From the NCBI RefSeq assembly GCF_963924675.1, contig NC_089221.1, positions 134,830,263 through 134,894,262 on the forward strand: a stretch of DNA of 64,000 nucleotides, in the 5' to 3' direction. The notes below the pieces were generated by a model, which worked only from the letters and a program-made list of their open reading frames with translations, searched no databases and was not told the DNA's origin. The stretch comes from Phocoena phocoena. Lineage: Eukaryota > Chordata > Mammalia > Artiodactyla > Phocoenidae. Positions within the stretch are counted from its first letter, which is position 1; every line of letters starts with the position of its first letter. Below, piece after piece: positions 11,881-24,600 of the stretch. The position numbers and the translations under genes are program-made.

Positions 11881-12032
11881 ATGCAAAGAAGGTACTTTTG
11901 CTTGTAAGTAATCATACTTCCATACTCAGCGGTGCAGAACAGTGAAAACTAAAATAGTCGCCTAGTTATAATTTTACTTACTCATATTTAAAATGACCTC
12001 AAAGTTGCTTATTTTCTGTTTTCCTATTTCTT

Positions 12033-12240
12033 TTTTTTTTTTTTTTTCTCGGTACACGGGCCTCTCACTGTTGTGGCCTCTCCCGTTGCGGAGCACAGGC
12101 TCCGGACGCGCAGGCTCAGCGGCCATGGCTCACGGGCCCAGCCGCTCCGCGGCATGTGGGATCCTCCCGGACCGGGGCACGAACCCGTGTCCCCTGCGTT
12201 GGCAGGCAGACTCTCAACCACTGCGCCGCCAGGGAAGCCC
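12033..12240 (-). mobile_element. CHR SINE
   Basis: Reverse orientation with a T-run first and CAGGGAAGCCC at its 5' end. A perfect 16-base target-site duplication TGTTTTCCTATTTCTT flanks it (12017-12032 and 12241-12256), indicating a fairly recent insertion. Confidence 0.95.
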
Positions 12241-12256
12241 TGTTTTCCTATTTCTT

Positions 12257-13720
12257 AATACCTGCACTGATATATCCCATACATGCTAATAGGAAATGAA
12301 GAGCTATCTATTGTAAAAAACCTCCTTGGTACATACCAATCACACACATATCTAAGCAATCAGCGCCATTCCATGACACTGCTGGGGCCACAGTTTATCC
12401 CATGACACTTTATACTCTCTGTCAGAATCTGCTCACACAATTGATAGCAGTCTTCCAGAAATGATTGTCCACATTCATCGGTAAATGCCAGATTCTGAAG
12501 TCAAAGCAGAATTTGGCCTATGAAGAGTCCAGAGTTGTTCTATGATATGCACTCTGAAACCTGTGTGACCAAGGCATTAGTGGCCCTAGACGAAGGTCCA
12601 CCATAGAACTCGACTTCTCACTGATGAATGAGCTTTTGGAGAGCCTGTGAGCCCTGAGATGAATGTGCTATTCTGTAAGTAGGGCCATTTCACAGGTGCA
12701 GGTGCCCACAGCTTCTATCATATGCTCAAAGCGGTCCCTGAGATGCCAAAGTTCATGAAGCATTTAAGAAAGCTGTAGATCCTTTTCCTGTGATAACTTG
12801 TTCTGTTTATGAGTATTAATTCTGGGTGGTGGTAGGGATGGTGGTGAGTGGGTGGGGGATACAAAGTCGAAGCAATCTGTTCTTCATTGACCAACTTATG
12901 GCTCATAAGTGAGTAATCAGCATAATCTAAATACTCTAAAATGAACTATTCTTTTGGGCTGAACAAAATGCTTTTTAGGTTGAAACCAATCAGTAGGAAA
13001 TGACTGGTGTTTGTTAGTGTTTGAGAGGAGAGACCAGATTCTTTACACATTAGCATTCCAGTTGATGCCAACATAAACCTCCAGACCTCCAAGTCACAGA
13101 ATGTGTTATTGTTTTCATATGAGTGAATCTGGGACCGCTTGTGAGTCCTGTTTCCATCCCTTACTTGAAAAATGGAGCTCCCTGTTTCCATAGACTCTGG
13201 TGACAGAAGTAACAAAACAATCCTTCTGAAGGTTAAACATGCAGAGAAGAACATTATTCCTCAAGTTGGTGTAGTCCCGGCTCTTGTTTCCATTTAATCG
13301 TGGAGTTGAGAGAGGACAAACTCTGATTTGACAGCCATGTAAGCTAAAAAGCTTGACTCGTGGAACCCAGCCCACACGGCAAGGGGTCCTTCCTGCTCAT
13401 GAAGGAAGCTCCCCCAGGAAGGACATGATAGTTTAGGCCTGTTTGGCATTTTTCTGAGAGTGCTGTAAGATATTATTTTCTAGGGTACTGCCTCTTATAT
13501 AACACCAATTTTCCAGGACCTCAGAGCATGTTATTTCTGTATGCAGAATCTTTGGATTCCTAGGCTAAGGAAAATAATGCCAGGGACTCTCCAAACACCA
13601 CTGCACTTCCTGAAATGGGTCCGAAAGGAAGAGGGCCAAAACTGGAGGCATTTGTTTGCCTCCCCCTTTCAATTTTCTGTAGTAAATGTGGTGCTAAGAT
13701 TCAAGCAGGGAAGTTCAATA
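12257..13720. other. Unassigned sequence
   Basis: No gene or repeat recognised. Confidence 0.4.
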
Positions 13721-13724
13721 AACC

Positions 13725-13890
13725 AGAGTTTGAGCCCCAATGACACTTACTAATTGTGCCCCTGAGGGTATTACCTAATCTCCTTCAGTCTTAGTTTCAT
13801 AACCTGTAAAATGGTCCGACAATTATATCTGTCTCATAGGATTGGGGGGAGGATTAAATTCTCAAAAGGCATATTGAGTTGATATCAGCA
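13725..13890 (+). repeat. MIR SINE
   Basis: Forward MIR: TTACTAATTGTGCCCCTGAGG, AGTTTCATAACCTGTAAAATGG, CTCATAGGATTG. Confidence 0.7.
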
Positions 13891-14395
13891 ACAATGGCGT
13901 AATAAATAAGCCTTAGGCTTCCAAAAATTATCTCCTCCACAAAAGCAATGAGAAAATGGGCAAAGATTGTCAGAATCAATTTTTTAGAACTTGGAAATTA
14001 ATCAAAGGCTTACAGCAATCCAAGGAGCATTTATTAAAGAATTGTAATTGCATCTCAGTAAGGACAGAGGCTTTTTGACATTTTAGGTTGCCCTATTTCC
14101 ATATCACTCCCACCCACCTTGAAAACCCGCAGCCCATTAGAGTGGTGAAAACCATCAGCCAGGTAGAAACAAGGAGGAAATATGGTGTTGGAGCTCCTTC
14201 AAACCTCATTCCCATTCTTTGTTCTATATGGTGTTTCCCTGAAGACCTCACTTGGGAGGCTGTCTTTTTTTAACCTGACTCGGTGCTTGCCATGTAAAAA
14301 ACCTTTTCCCAGGGAACATTTGTATAAAAGAAATAGAGTCAATTGATTAACATCGCAACTGCCTGAAGAGTTGGATAACAGAGTGAACAAAAGCT
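13891..14395. other. Unassigned sequence
   Basis: Nothing recognised apart from AT-rich non-coding DNA. Confidence 0.4.
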
Positions 14396-14840
14396 AGGGT
14401 CTAGCTCTCAAATACTGATGGTGGAACAGTAAATTGGTACAATCACTTTATAAAACTATTCAGAGGTATCTATTAAAGCTGATTGTACCATGTTTATGAC
14501 ACAGCAGTTCCGTTCCTAAGTATGTATTAAACAAATGGGTGTATGTATATTCACACAAAGACATGTTCTCGAATATTCATAGCAGCTCCGTTTATAGTAA
14601 CCCCCAAATGAGAACTATAGAAATCCCCATCAAAAGTAGACTGCATAAGTCAATTGTAGTATGTGCATACGATGGAATATTCTACAACAATAAGAGTGAG
14701 CAAACTCGAGCTAAATACAATAAATTGGATGTATCTTATAAACGTGATGTTGCATGAGAGAAGCTAGATACAAAAGACTTTATACTGTATGATGTCATTT
14801 ACATAAAATGCAAAACAAGCAAAACCATTCTATGCTTCTA
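14396..14840 (+). repeat. L1M fragment
   Basis: Old L1 3' landmarks: GGTGGAACAGTAAATTGGTAC, CACAGCAGTTCCGTTCC, CATAGCAGCTCCGTTTATAGT, GATGGAATATTCTAC and TGTATGATGTCATTTACAT. Confidence 0.75.
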
Positions 14841-15099
14841 GAAGTCATAATAATACAATTGGGAGAATTATCAGTGACTAGAAAAAGGAAAAGGAGGAAT
14901 TCTGGAGGTACCAAAATATCCTATTTCTTGACTTGTATACGTTTGTGTACTTCCTGAAAAATGCATCAAGCTATACATATGATGTGTGTACCTTTCTGTA
15001 TGTACGTTATACATATATACTCCATTCAAAGATCTCTCAATACAAAGAAAAAGGCAAGGAATGAATATCCATGGTCCCACTAACCCATTAACCCCAAAT

Positions 15100-15885
15100 G
15101 ACTATGATTAGTAGTTTAGATTACGCTTTTCCGTTCCATGTTTATGCATACTGGAGTACATGTATTCTTTTTCCTACAAAAATTGAATTGTACTGTATTC
15201 CCTACTTTATAATCTGATTTTTTTCTTAATACTATGCTACAACCATCTTCCAATGTCAATATGTAATATTATTGCTGGAACATATCCAGTCTTACTAAAC
15301 CAGTCCCCTATTGTTGGGCATGATGGTTGTTTGTAGACTTGACCTTTCATATGAATTGTTAAAATATATCATCGATGAGTCATCGTACTCATTTCTTTTT
15401 TTAACATAAGAGTAGAATTGCTGGTGAAGAGGAATGCAATTTTGAACTTTTTAAAAAGCCTTTAGTACACGTTTTAAAATCATCCTCCAAAAAATACCGA
15501 AACTATACTCCAATCAAATTTTATGGAAGGAGCCACTCCTTTGCCAAGATTGAGGATTATGATTCTTTTTCATATTTTCCATTTTACTGGGCCAAAGAAA
15601 TTATATTTTGATTTATTGTTTTTGTAATTTTTATTCCTGCAAGAAGTGAACATTGTTTGCATATGTGCATCAGCCATTTATATTTCTTTTGTGAATTGCA
15701 TATTACGTAGTTTATACATGTTTAGAATATCAACCCTTTGTCCACTCTGTATTTCAAACATTATTTCCCAGTTTGTTGCTTGCTTGTTGGTTTCTTTATA
15801 CCATTTTGGGGGTACAAGGCAAGTCTGTCATGAGTTTCCTATAAATTATTTATTTAATCATCTTAATTATTGTTTTGTTTTTCAC
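15100..15885 (-). repeat. L1M fragment
   Basis: On the plus strand it reads antisense old-L1 landmarks: AACCAGTCCCCTATTGTTGGGC, AGAGTAGAATTGCTGG and CCCTTTGTCCACTCTGTATTTC with TTTCCCAGTTTGTTGC. Confidence 0.7.
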
Positions 15886-16667
15886 ATTTCATCTGACTAT
15901 AGGTTATAGAGTATGGTATGTGGAGTAAGATAAGAATATGACTTCTTGTTTTCCAGTAAATAACCATTTCTCTTCATTTACTGAATAATCCTTTCTAGAG
16001 CTGGCATATTGTAGAAGGTATTTGCTTTTTATTCAAGGACTGAGGAAGAGAAATTTAAAAATCTTAACAAACCCTAAAAGTCAAAGAAGTAGTTCTCTCT
16101 GAAGATTTAATATTTTATTTAACATCCTTGAAACAAAATTTTGCTTATCAGCATTGCAGGTTGGTTACTGACTCCTTAGTCCCTTTTGTCTTTATCTGTT
16201 TAGGGTATTAACTCTTTGTTTTCTAATATATACATCAAACTATGTTTCAACCTATCTCTGTCCTCCTGCTTGAGAAATAATTAACTATTAGCAACATTCC
16301 TAGGATCTGATTATAGATAAATTTGAACATGCCAAAACAAATACAGGAAGTCCTGTTTATTTCCTTCATAAGTGGAATGTCAGCCATATGCCAGGTTCTT
16401 CATAATGTATATGAAGTACTTAGAACAAAGTATACAAACTACTTAGAATCCGTAACTAATTACCACACAGCATAATGAATTTGTTGACCATCAGTTATTC
16501 ATCAGACTTAGGAGTATGTTTGTTTGAGCACAGCCCTAAAAGTGACTGTGATTATTCTATGCATAGCTTTCTTATTTGTTGCTCATGAATCGTAGTCACC
16601 AGCTCTTTGTTCAAATCGAGCCACGTAACCTCTGGTCTAGGTCCAGGTTCTTTACTGTTAGGTTGGT

Positions 16668-16735
16668 AAGGGAAAAGAAGGAGGAGGAGGGGAGGGAAGG
16701 AAAGAGAAAAGAAAGAAAACAAAAGAAAAAAGAAA
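16668..16735 (+). repeat. Purine-rich (GGA/GAAA)n low-complexity tract
   Basis: Nearly uninterrupted purine run. Any lysine/glutamate-rich frame here is an artefact of the tract. Confidence 0.9.
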
Positions 16736-17903
16736 ACTTCAAACTAGATAAGCATAAAAGGTGGTTTATTAATGTATGTAGGTGAAAAGTTCATCCTGGT
16801 CAGACCAATGCATTCACATAATACCAAGAATCTATCTCTTTATAGGCTTTAGCCCTGTTCTCTTCACCCTTGGCTTTTCTTTCAGGTACGACCTCACCGA
16901 ATAGTAGCAAAGGTGGTATCAGCTGCTCTGGGGTTTTAGCCTCCTAGGTTAGCAATCTCCCCAGGAAACAAGAGCGCCTCTCTCCCACTAGCTCTGTCAA
17001 ATGCGCCGGGTATGACTCTCATTGGCCCACCAGAGGTCCTATGCACATCCCTGAATCAGTCACTATGGCTAGAAAAGAAAGGGGTGTACCTAGTGGTCAC
17101 ATCTGTGTCATGTGCCCATGACGTGGCCTAAGAGTGAAAGTGATATTGGTTCTGTTGACAGTTTTGTTATCGGGAGGAAGATGTTTGCAGACAAAGCAGG
17201 TACCCTAGACAATTCTGAATAGTTGACTCGGGCATTTTTGCTTTCCTGTCCCCAAACTGCAAAGTACTGCCCATGGTAAAAATAAGAAGAGCTCTCTTAC
17301 AAAGGGACTTTTGAAAGAGACTTCTTTTTAGCACTTACTTTCAAAGAGGAGAGACATGCCTTCCACATCCTCCTTAGCTACAAACATTGGAAAACTTATA
17401 ACATTGTTTCCTTGCATTTCGTTTTGCCATGTGCCATTGACTGTCACATTTCACAAGTTAAGAAACATGTTATTTCTTTGTTTATTTTGTCAGTCTTTGG
17501 TATTCTCTGGAGAGAAATTATGTGTCTCTGTTTCAGTGGAATAGATTTAATCTGTTTGTTTTGTCTCTAGACTCACCTAACTCCTTGTCTTTCACAGTCA
17601 AAGGTTTTCCTTTTTCCTCTCTTGGAGAAGAGGTGAATCTGTCCCAGATTCTGGAATATATGGATTTTTAAGTATATCACATTAAAGACTTTCCAGTGTA
17701 GAAGGAAGTTGCCCTAGAAATGTTATCTCTTGTTCTGATGTTGTTTGGAAGTTGCTCTGTCAATACAATTATTCAAGAACTCTAAAGCAGGCATTGACCT
17801 TGTGCTTCGGACTTTTCTATCACTCTAGTCATACTTTGTCTGCAGATCTCTTGTTAATTCTCCCATCTATTAAACATCCACCTTCTCATAACACAAATTA
17901 CAT

Positions 17904-17928
17904 TGTGTATATATATATATATATACAC
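17904..17928 (+). repeat. (TA)n microsatellite
   Basis: Short uninterrupted TA run flanked by CA dinucleotides. Confidence 0.9.
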
Positions 17929-20689
17929 ATTATACACCTGAGGTTGAGGTTTGAGGCAAATCCTTAGAATGTTTGTCTTTCCAAGTAATTTGCCTGATTT
18001 TATGGGTGGGCTCTTGATCAGTAATGGGGATCATTTGGGGAATCCTGGTTATGTTACAGAAGAGGCAAGCAGTGGACCAGCTGTGTGTTTTACTGAATGT
18101 ATCACTGGTGTGTTTTTAATGAAGATATTTGCTTCCTATCACTTCAAGTGTAAGGAAGTTTAGTTGTTGTACATTAGGCTTAAGCTATTTTTATCTTCAA
18201 GCTGCCTTATTATTTATTTGCAGGTTATATCCTATATATTGCAAATTCTTCTCAGCCAACGATATATAAACATTGTATCCAGGTATATATTGTTTAGCAC
18301 ATTAAATTATCATCATTAATAATTACATACATTAAGGTCTTCGCCAGCTGTCTTTGGCCGTCTTGTTTCCCTTTTCCAAAGCTTTGTTCCCCGGTGCACA
18401 GTCCATGGAGCACGAGTTGAGTTCTGGAAGATGCTAATGAGTGTTTCCAAAAAGGGGTTGGGATTCCTTGTGCAAATATATTTGAAAGAGCCCAGATGAG
18501 ACCAAATGAAGCCTTTATTATGTCATTATCAGTAATACATTTTTACTCTCCAAACAGGTTACTCTGTGTGCTTCTTGCATTTATGGGAAAGTGAAGCAGG
18601 TCTGACCATCTCCTGAGTGAGACTAATAACCCATGAAATAAAACTTGGGAGGTGCTTTTTGGAGCTGTATAGCCAGTGTTATCATTCCCTTGATTTCATC
18701 CTTACATTCTGACCTCTCTTCCTTCTGGAAGGGCTATGATTTGACCCTTCGAGATTCCCCAGAATGCTTCATGGAGGATATCAGTGGAGCAAAAATTGAG
18801 TCCCCTGATTCATAGCCTCATAACTGCTCACCAGGAACTTACCTCTGTTTAGATTCCACTAAATTCCCCTGAACTTCATCTAAAAATATGAAAAGGTGAG
18901 GGCGTAGTCTGGTGGGTAAGAATTTATGGAACCTTTAAACCTCGCTATCTATACAATTTGATCTAAATTAATGTACGGAAGCATTCTGAAGAAATTCAGT
19001 TCCTCTTTGTCTCACCTGTGAGTCACAGCCAACGGAAGGGACAAAATCAATTGTGAGATCTGCCACAGATATTTTGGCAGTAGCACTCACGTTGTGGTGA
19101 GGGGTGCTTAGAATGTTGTCATAGAGTGAATTCTTAACCTTAGTAAGTGCTTATGGCGAATAATTTCTTATATGCCCTGAATTAAGTATTGGAAAAAAGA
19201 AAATATATGTAACATAATTCCTGCCCTCAAGGGGAAGGTAAGACTCACACAAATGAATGCTGTAACAATATAAAATGATATGTTGTTAACGAGCAGACTG
19301 AATATAGAATAGACGCTTAACGTTCAAACAGGGTAAGTCCAGAGACGTATGTGAATCCCCCAATATATAAAATTTTTTTATAAGATGCGTGGGGTAAGAA
19401 CATTACTGAGCAAATGCTGATTAGAGGGGCTCCCACATGGGAGGAATGGAAGTTTAAAATCTCTGCCTCGGCCAAATGACCAGTAATTCTGAATTGGACG
19501 TTTTGGAAAGTTAGCAAATGGTTGAACAAGAATGTTTACTATGTGAATGCCAGCCATCTACTGTAATGATGCCAATACATATCTTATGCATGATAGATAT
19601 TGTGAATAACTTAGAAGGGAAGAAGATCATTTTGGGGTAGAAGTATCAGGCTTCATTGATGAAAAATGGAAGTCAAAATAGACTCTGAAATATTAGTAGA
19701 ATTAGGAAATCAGAACAACAGTATTCCCGGAGAGGACTGAAAGGAAATGAGGTAGGTCTGAACTCTATCTTAGGCTAGCAGTGGTCATTGGGAAAGCACT
19801 TGTAGTGTTACAGGTAACCCCTGTCCTCTTAAGCTGGTGCCCATCCTTTGACCTCAGACCACTTATCTATGGTCTTCCCCTCCATTACAGCTAATATCCC
19901 AAGGTCTGTATCTCATCTTCCTACCAATATTTTGCCCCCAGGTCCACTGCCCCCAAGTATAGTTGTGCAGATGGCACACGATGTCTTATCTAAGGGAACA
20001 TAATTTACATAGTCGACATCACTAAGATTGGTAAAACTATTATGACAATGTTTCTTCAGATGACAGTAAAGTATCCACTTGGAGCAAAATTAGCGCATTA
20101 CAGTCATTTTCTGACCCATGGAAATAAGGTATCTTGAAGGAAGAGGTGTCATTCTCTAATTTGCACCAAGGTACTCTATGGGCAGTTGGCAGCCTTTGCT
20201 TGTTGAGTGGTCAGAATCTTGGACATATTTCCAGGGGATAGGAGTCTAGACTCTCCAGGTTTGTCAAAGAGCGTGAAGAAAATAGAAAGCAGCCCGTTGC
20301 CTTTATGCACAGATAAAGAATATTTCTTAGTTTTTGTGTTGTTCCCAAAAAAGCTTGGAAGATCAAGCATTGTGTATAATCATCTGGGCCTAAATTGCTG
20401 TATTATATGATAGATGAACAAGTATTATGTATTATCCTACTCGTTACTATTTTCATGGTTACAACTTGTATCCCCGTGCACATTTTTTCTTCTTTTAAAT
20501 TTAGTACAACTTTGGAATTCTTCTGTTCTTTGCTTAGCCGTGAAACCTCGTAGTGAGAGTGACTGCTAAAACGCAAAAGCATCTTGCTGTTTGTACACCG
20601 TTAAATGAGCTATCGCTTATCACCCCCACCCTATGCCAGCTAGCTACCTTCAACACAGTCCACTGTGCATTTGAGGACCAGTGGGCAGA

Positions 20690-20790
20690 CTCTAGGTCTA
20701 TTTTCCAAATGCAGATTCACCAGATGACCAATCTGACAAGTTATCAAGTCACCAAATACTCTCAGACAAATGCCTTAAACCAGGTCTAAA
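20690..20790 (+). repeat. Candidate ancient palindrome-rich repeat
   Basis: GACCAATCTGACAAG and CACCAAATACTCTCAGACAAATG share a CCAATYTG theme with the reverse strand of 21555-21604. There is also a short GGTCT-AAA-AGACC inverted repeat at 20782-20794. Family unknown. Confidence 0.35.
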
Positions 20791-21116
20791 AGACCAGCTG
20801 GACCCTTTTGCCGCAGGCATTTGGCAGAAACCAGTCCAAGTCCAGTATAGCCTATGTTGTTCTTTGGCACCTCTGAATCTTCAGAATGAAAACTTCTTTT
20901 CTATTTTAAATTAGGGGCACTGTGCATGGTGTGAGTCCAGATTTATATAAAAGAATGAGATTCGCTTCTAACGCTTTATTTGGGTCCAGTCTGCTGAGTC
21001 TCCATCATCTTTTAGTTCAATGATTTGTTAAACTAGCTTGAATACATGTGTATTTTGTGTGGTTCAAATTTCGAAAGTCTCAACCATTCAGACACAAAGG
21101 ATATCTATGCCTTTTA

Positions 21117-21329
21117 TTTTATTTATTTTCTTTTTTTGTGGTATGCGCGCCTCTCACTGTTGTGGCCTCTCCCGCTGCGGAGCACAGGCTCCGGACGTGC
21201 AGGCTCAGCGGCCATGGCTCATGGGCCCAGCCGCTCCGCGGCATATGGGATCTTCCCGGACCGGGGCACGAACCCGTGTGCCCTGCATCGGCAGGTGGAC
21301 TCTCAACCACTGCGCCACCAGGGAAGCCC
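21117..21329 (-). mobile_element. CHR SINE
   Basis: Reverse-oriented full copy with a T-rich tail interrupted by A's. Target-site duplication TCTATGCCTTTTA at 21104-21116 and 21330-21342. Confidence 0.94.
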
Positions 21330-21554
21330 TCTATGCCTTTTAAATGCAGTTCTATGCTAATTTGCATCTATTTTTTTTTTTTTTTTTTTGGTGGGCTTGA
21401 TTTTTTTCCCAAATGGTGCCTTTACATGCATGTTGATTTTCACCAGTCTTTGACAACTTTACTAATTGCTGAAACTCTAACTTTGAAAAATTAAAAAAAA
21501 AAATCCTCAAAGCCTTTAGATATTGGTTCACGCAGCATGAATTCTGTAAACTTT

Positions 21555-21604
21555 ACAATTTGACAAATTGGTTATTCAGAATTGCTCATTTGGCAAATTG
21601 GTCT
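21555..21604 (-). repeat. Candidate ancient palindrome-rich repeat
   Basis: CAATTTGACAAATTG is a perfect 7-base-arm inverted repeat. It is followed 26 bases later by TTTGGCAAATTGG. The reverse strand resembles 20720-20765. Confidence 0.35.
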
Positions 21605-21609
21605 ATCTC

Positions 21610-24600
21610 CCATGAAGCAACTGTCCAGAGAGCTTCCCAGTGGCCCCTCGATGCCAATTCACACACATCCTAGTGCCCTCATATGAAAATGAGGCCCTTC
21701 CTGGTAAGAGCTCTGTTCTGCAGTGTAGGGGTGAGGGAGACAGCAGGACGGGCTGTGCCATCTCTGTTGCTGCAGCACGGGTCCCTTTGTCGCCACTGTG
21801 GCTCATCACTAATGTACCCAACATCGGCGACACAGGTCCGCTTTCTTTCCTCTGCTTTCCTTGTGTCACTTCCAGTACCAGTTGTTGCCAGGTGCTTCTC
21901 AGTTCTCAGAGTTTGAGGGGCCTCTACAGCTAGTCAGAGCTTCTTTATTTCACTTCAACCAGCCAACTTCTAGTGATGCTTTGAGGGTGATCCCCAACGT
22001 ATCCTTTAAAATACTTTTTATTTGCTGGATGTCCAAGGGCTGAGTTTTCTTTTGACTCTTGCTTCTTGTCTACTTAGGAGTTTGTACCTGTAACAAAGTA
22101 GCAGCAAGAGTCCTAGTAATCTTGTCTCTATACCAGCTAAAGAATTAATGTGCAGTGAAGCCTCTGATCTGGTGGCGGTGGAGTAACGCTCGCTAATCTA
22201 GAATTCTGGCTGTACTCTAGTCATCATAACCATTACGTTTGGATTATCGTTTTTCCAGGACATAAAGAAACAACGTGTAATTTCCTGGAAAATTAGATCA
22301 AATAATTGTACCCTTGGTAGCCCAGAGCATACTTTTAGAATTTATGAGACTTCAAAATCCTTTTTACTTGCATCAATTTTGAGTTAACCATAAAAGTATG
22401 GAAATTGTTAAGGGAGAGGTTTAACTAATAGGATATTGAATGATAGAATTTGTAATGTGCTAATTTTCCTAAAAGTGTCTGATTCTCTAGTCTGTTTTGT
22501 TGGGGGCAGGGAGAGTGTGGGTAGTAGGGTAGAAATGGGGAAGAAAGAAAGAAAAATTGTAATTTCTAGTCAGAGCATAAACGTGATTACAATTTCAGGG
22601 CCTTTGCTTTGCCCATTTGCATCACATTCATAAGGGCAGTTATTCCACTGAGTAAACTTGGGGCTTTTCCTCTCCTATCTTCTGATGGGGGAAGTTCAGC
22701 CATCTTTCTGGAGGAAGAACCAGAGCTGAAGGACACGCCTGAGATGCTCTGGAAAAGCCCACACCGGGCAGGTCGTAACAATTAGTTCCTGGCTTACTTG
22801 GCCACAAGTTAATTTCTCTTTCCAGAGACTGAACTTCCCTGACCATTGACAGAAACCTCAGGACCCTCTGCCTAGCCCTTTGGTGCATTTCCAGCAAAGC
22901 TCAGGGCGCCTGCGTCTCCCATAGGCTGTGTTGCTGTCAGAAATGGCTCAGAGGAAGATGGAGGTGTGATTAGCTCTAAATGAAGTTCTAAACCACTGGT
23001 ACATGAAATGAAACTATTTTTTCTCTCTCTCTCTTTCTTCTTCCCCTTTCTTTAACCTGAGCTGCTGATGTAAGTGGATCTAATTTACTTTCCCCGAGAA
23101 AACAAAGCAAAATAAAAGGCGGAATGGCAAAAAGATCCCTTTGCAAAGTTTAGCGCTTCTGCTCCTGATAAAAGGGAGTCATTTGCAGCTTTCATGGTGT
23201 CAGTATTAATTTCCAAGCAGTCAAAGCCACAGCTAATTTATTTACAGAACAATCTCCTTGCCCAGGAGCTGGGCTGGTGAGGCAGCGGTTTCTAGCCTCC
23301 AGCTTTGTTTGTTGACAGGCTGATTTCCCACAAGGCCATTTCCACCTGTGTTTCTGTTGTTTTTAGTGCATGTCTCCCTTTCTCCCCACTCCCCCCAACC
23401 CCCGCCCGCCACCGCCTCCCCGATGGCTGCTGAAGGGCCTTCTCATCTCCGGTCTCTCTCATCCACTTCCTCCCTCCAGCCCCAAGGCCTCCTGGCAGGG
23501 CTTTGCAGTCACTCTGCACTTACCCAGAGTCTCTGCTGGCAAAGTCCCAGGGGGCCCCGCATTCTTTCTTTCTTTTTTCCCTTTTTTTTGTTTCAAGGAC
23601 AAGATTCAAAAGAGCCTGCTACACACAGGTTGTAGGGTGCACCTTCAGATGTGCCTTCAAATAGGGGCTAAGAAATTTGAATATTTGTGCTCCTGGAAAT
23701 CAGCCTGTAAAATTGGCCCCCCAAAGCCCATTAAATTCTGCAAAATCTCTCAGCTTTGAGGGCTTCGTTATGGAGTCCAAATGGGGACCCCGGCACCTCT
23801 CTACCAAAGCATTCATCTCCAAAGATGCCTACAATTGAAATTATAGAGTGGCTTATTTGGCCTCAGCTCGTTGCATATCAAAGGGTGGGAGGGCAGGAGG
23901 GATGTGCTTCCGCAGAGCAGTCAAGATGCTTGCTGCCTGCCAGACCCAGACAGGTAATAGATTGAGATGTTTAAAGCACATGTCTCGTGCATGCACGTGT
24001 GCCTGCCTCTGCCATTTTATAGCTCTGTCTGCAGAGCGGCATGAAAGAGGTGAGGCATGTTTTAAAGTTAGTGATGGTGCCATGTGGGCACGGAGTGGGA
24101 AATAGGTATTAGGTAGCCCATTTTCCAGACTACGTATTTGCTAAATCAGTAAGGAATATTGAGACCCAAAGAGACATCATCGTAGCTATATAACCTGCAC
24201 CAAATGTTGCCACCTTGGGCCCATGAGGCACTTACTGATTAAGAAATACCAGCGGAAGAGGTGCCTCGCACTAATTTCTCAGCCCCTGCACAGTATACAC
24301 AACCCATTTTGTGCATCTTTCTTGCAATTGCTATTTTTCCAGATTTAGAGGTATTTATTAGTTGTTTGTGTTTAAAGCTGTTGTGTTTAAAATAGCCATT
24401 TATTTGCAAAGGAAGGACGCCAGAAGGAAAAGCACAGAGCTTTGTCCTTTTGGAACCATACAGTTCATCTGGAAAATTATAAAGAACTGGAGGCCTACCA
24501 AGGGGAATTTTGTTCTCTTTGGCGATTGAACAGAAGAGTATAAGAAAAAGAGTATAAGAACTGGCCTGTGGTTTCCACTCCCCCCCAGTAATTATGGAAT

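Larger units (their letters stand above)
15886..20690. other. Unassigned gene-free sequence
   Basis: About 4.8 kb with no gene. A purine-rich tract lies at 16668-16735 and a (TA)n tract at 17904-17928. The rest shows no repeat family I can name. Confidence 0.4.

Noticed and set aside
12222..12240. CTCF-like CCACCAGGGAAGCC at the end of each reverse CHR SINE
   Set aside because: Two mismatches to the essential GGC part of the core. The SINEs are unlikely to carry CTCF sites as rodent B2 does.
21048..21494. A 148-codon plus-strand frame and similar frames at 1246, 12073, 26484, 27537 and 39720
   Set aside because: All are translations of the CHR SINE. The repeated peptide HRLRTRRLSGHGS and its relatives arise because the same SINE is read in the same frame.
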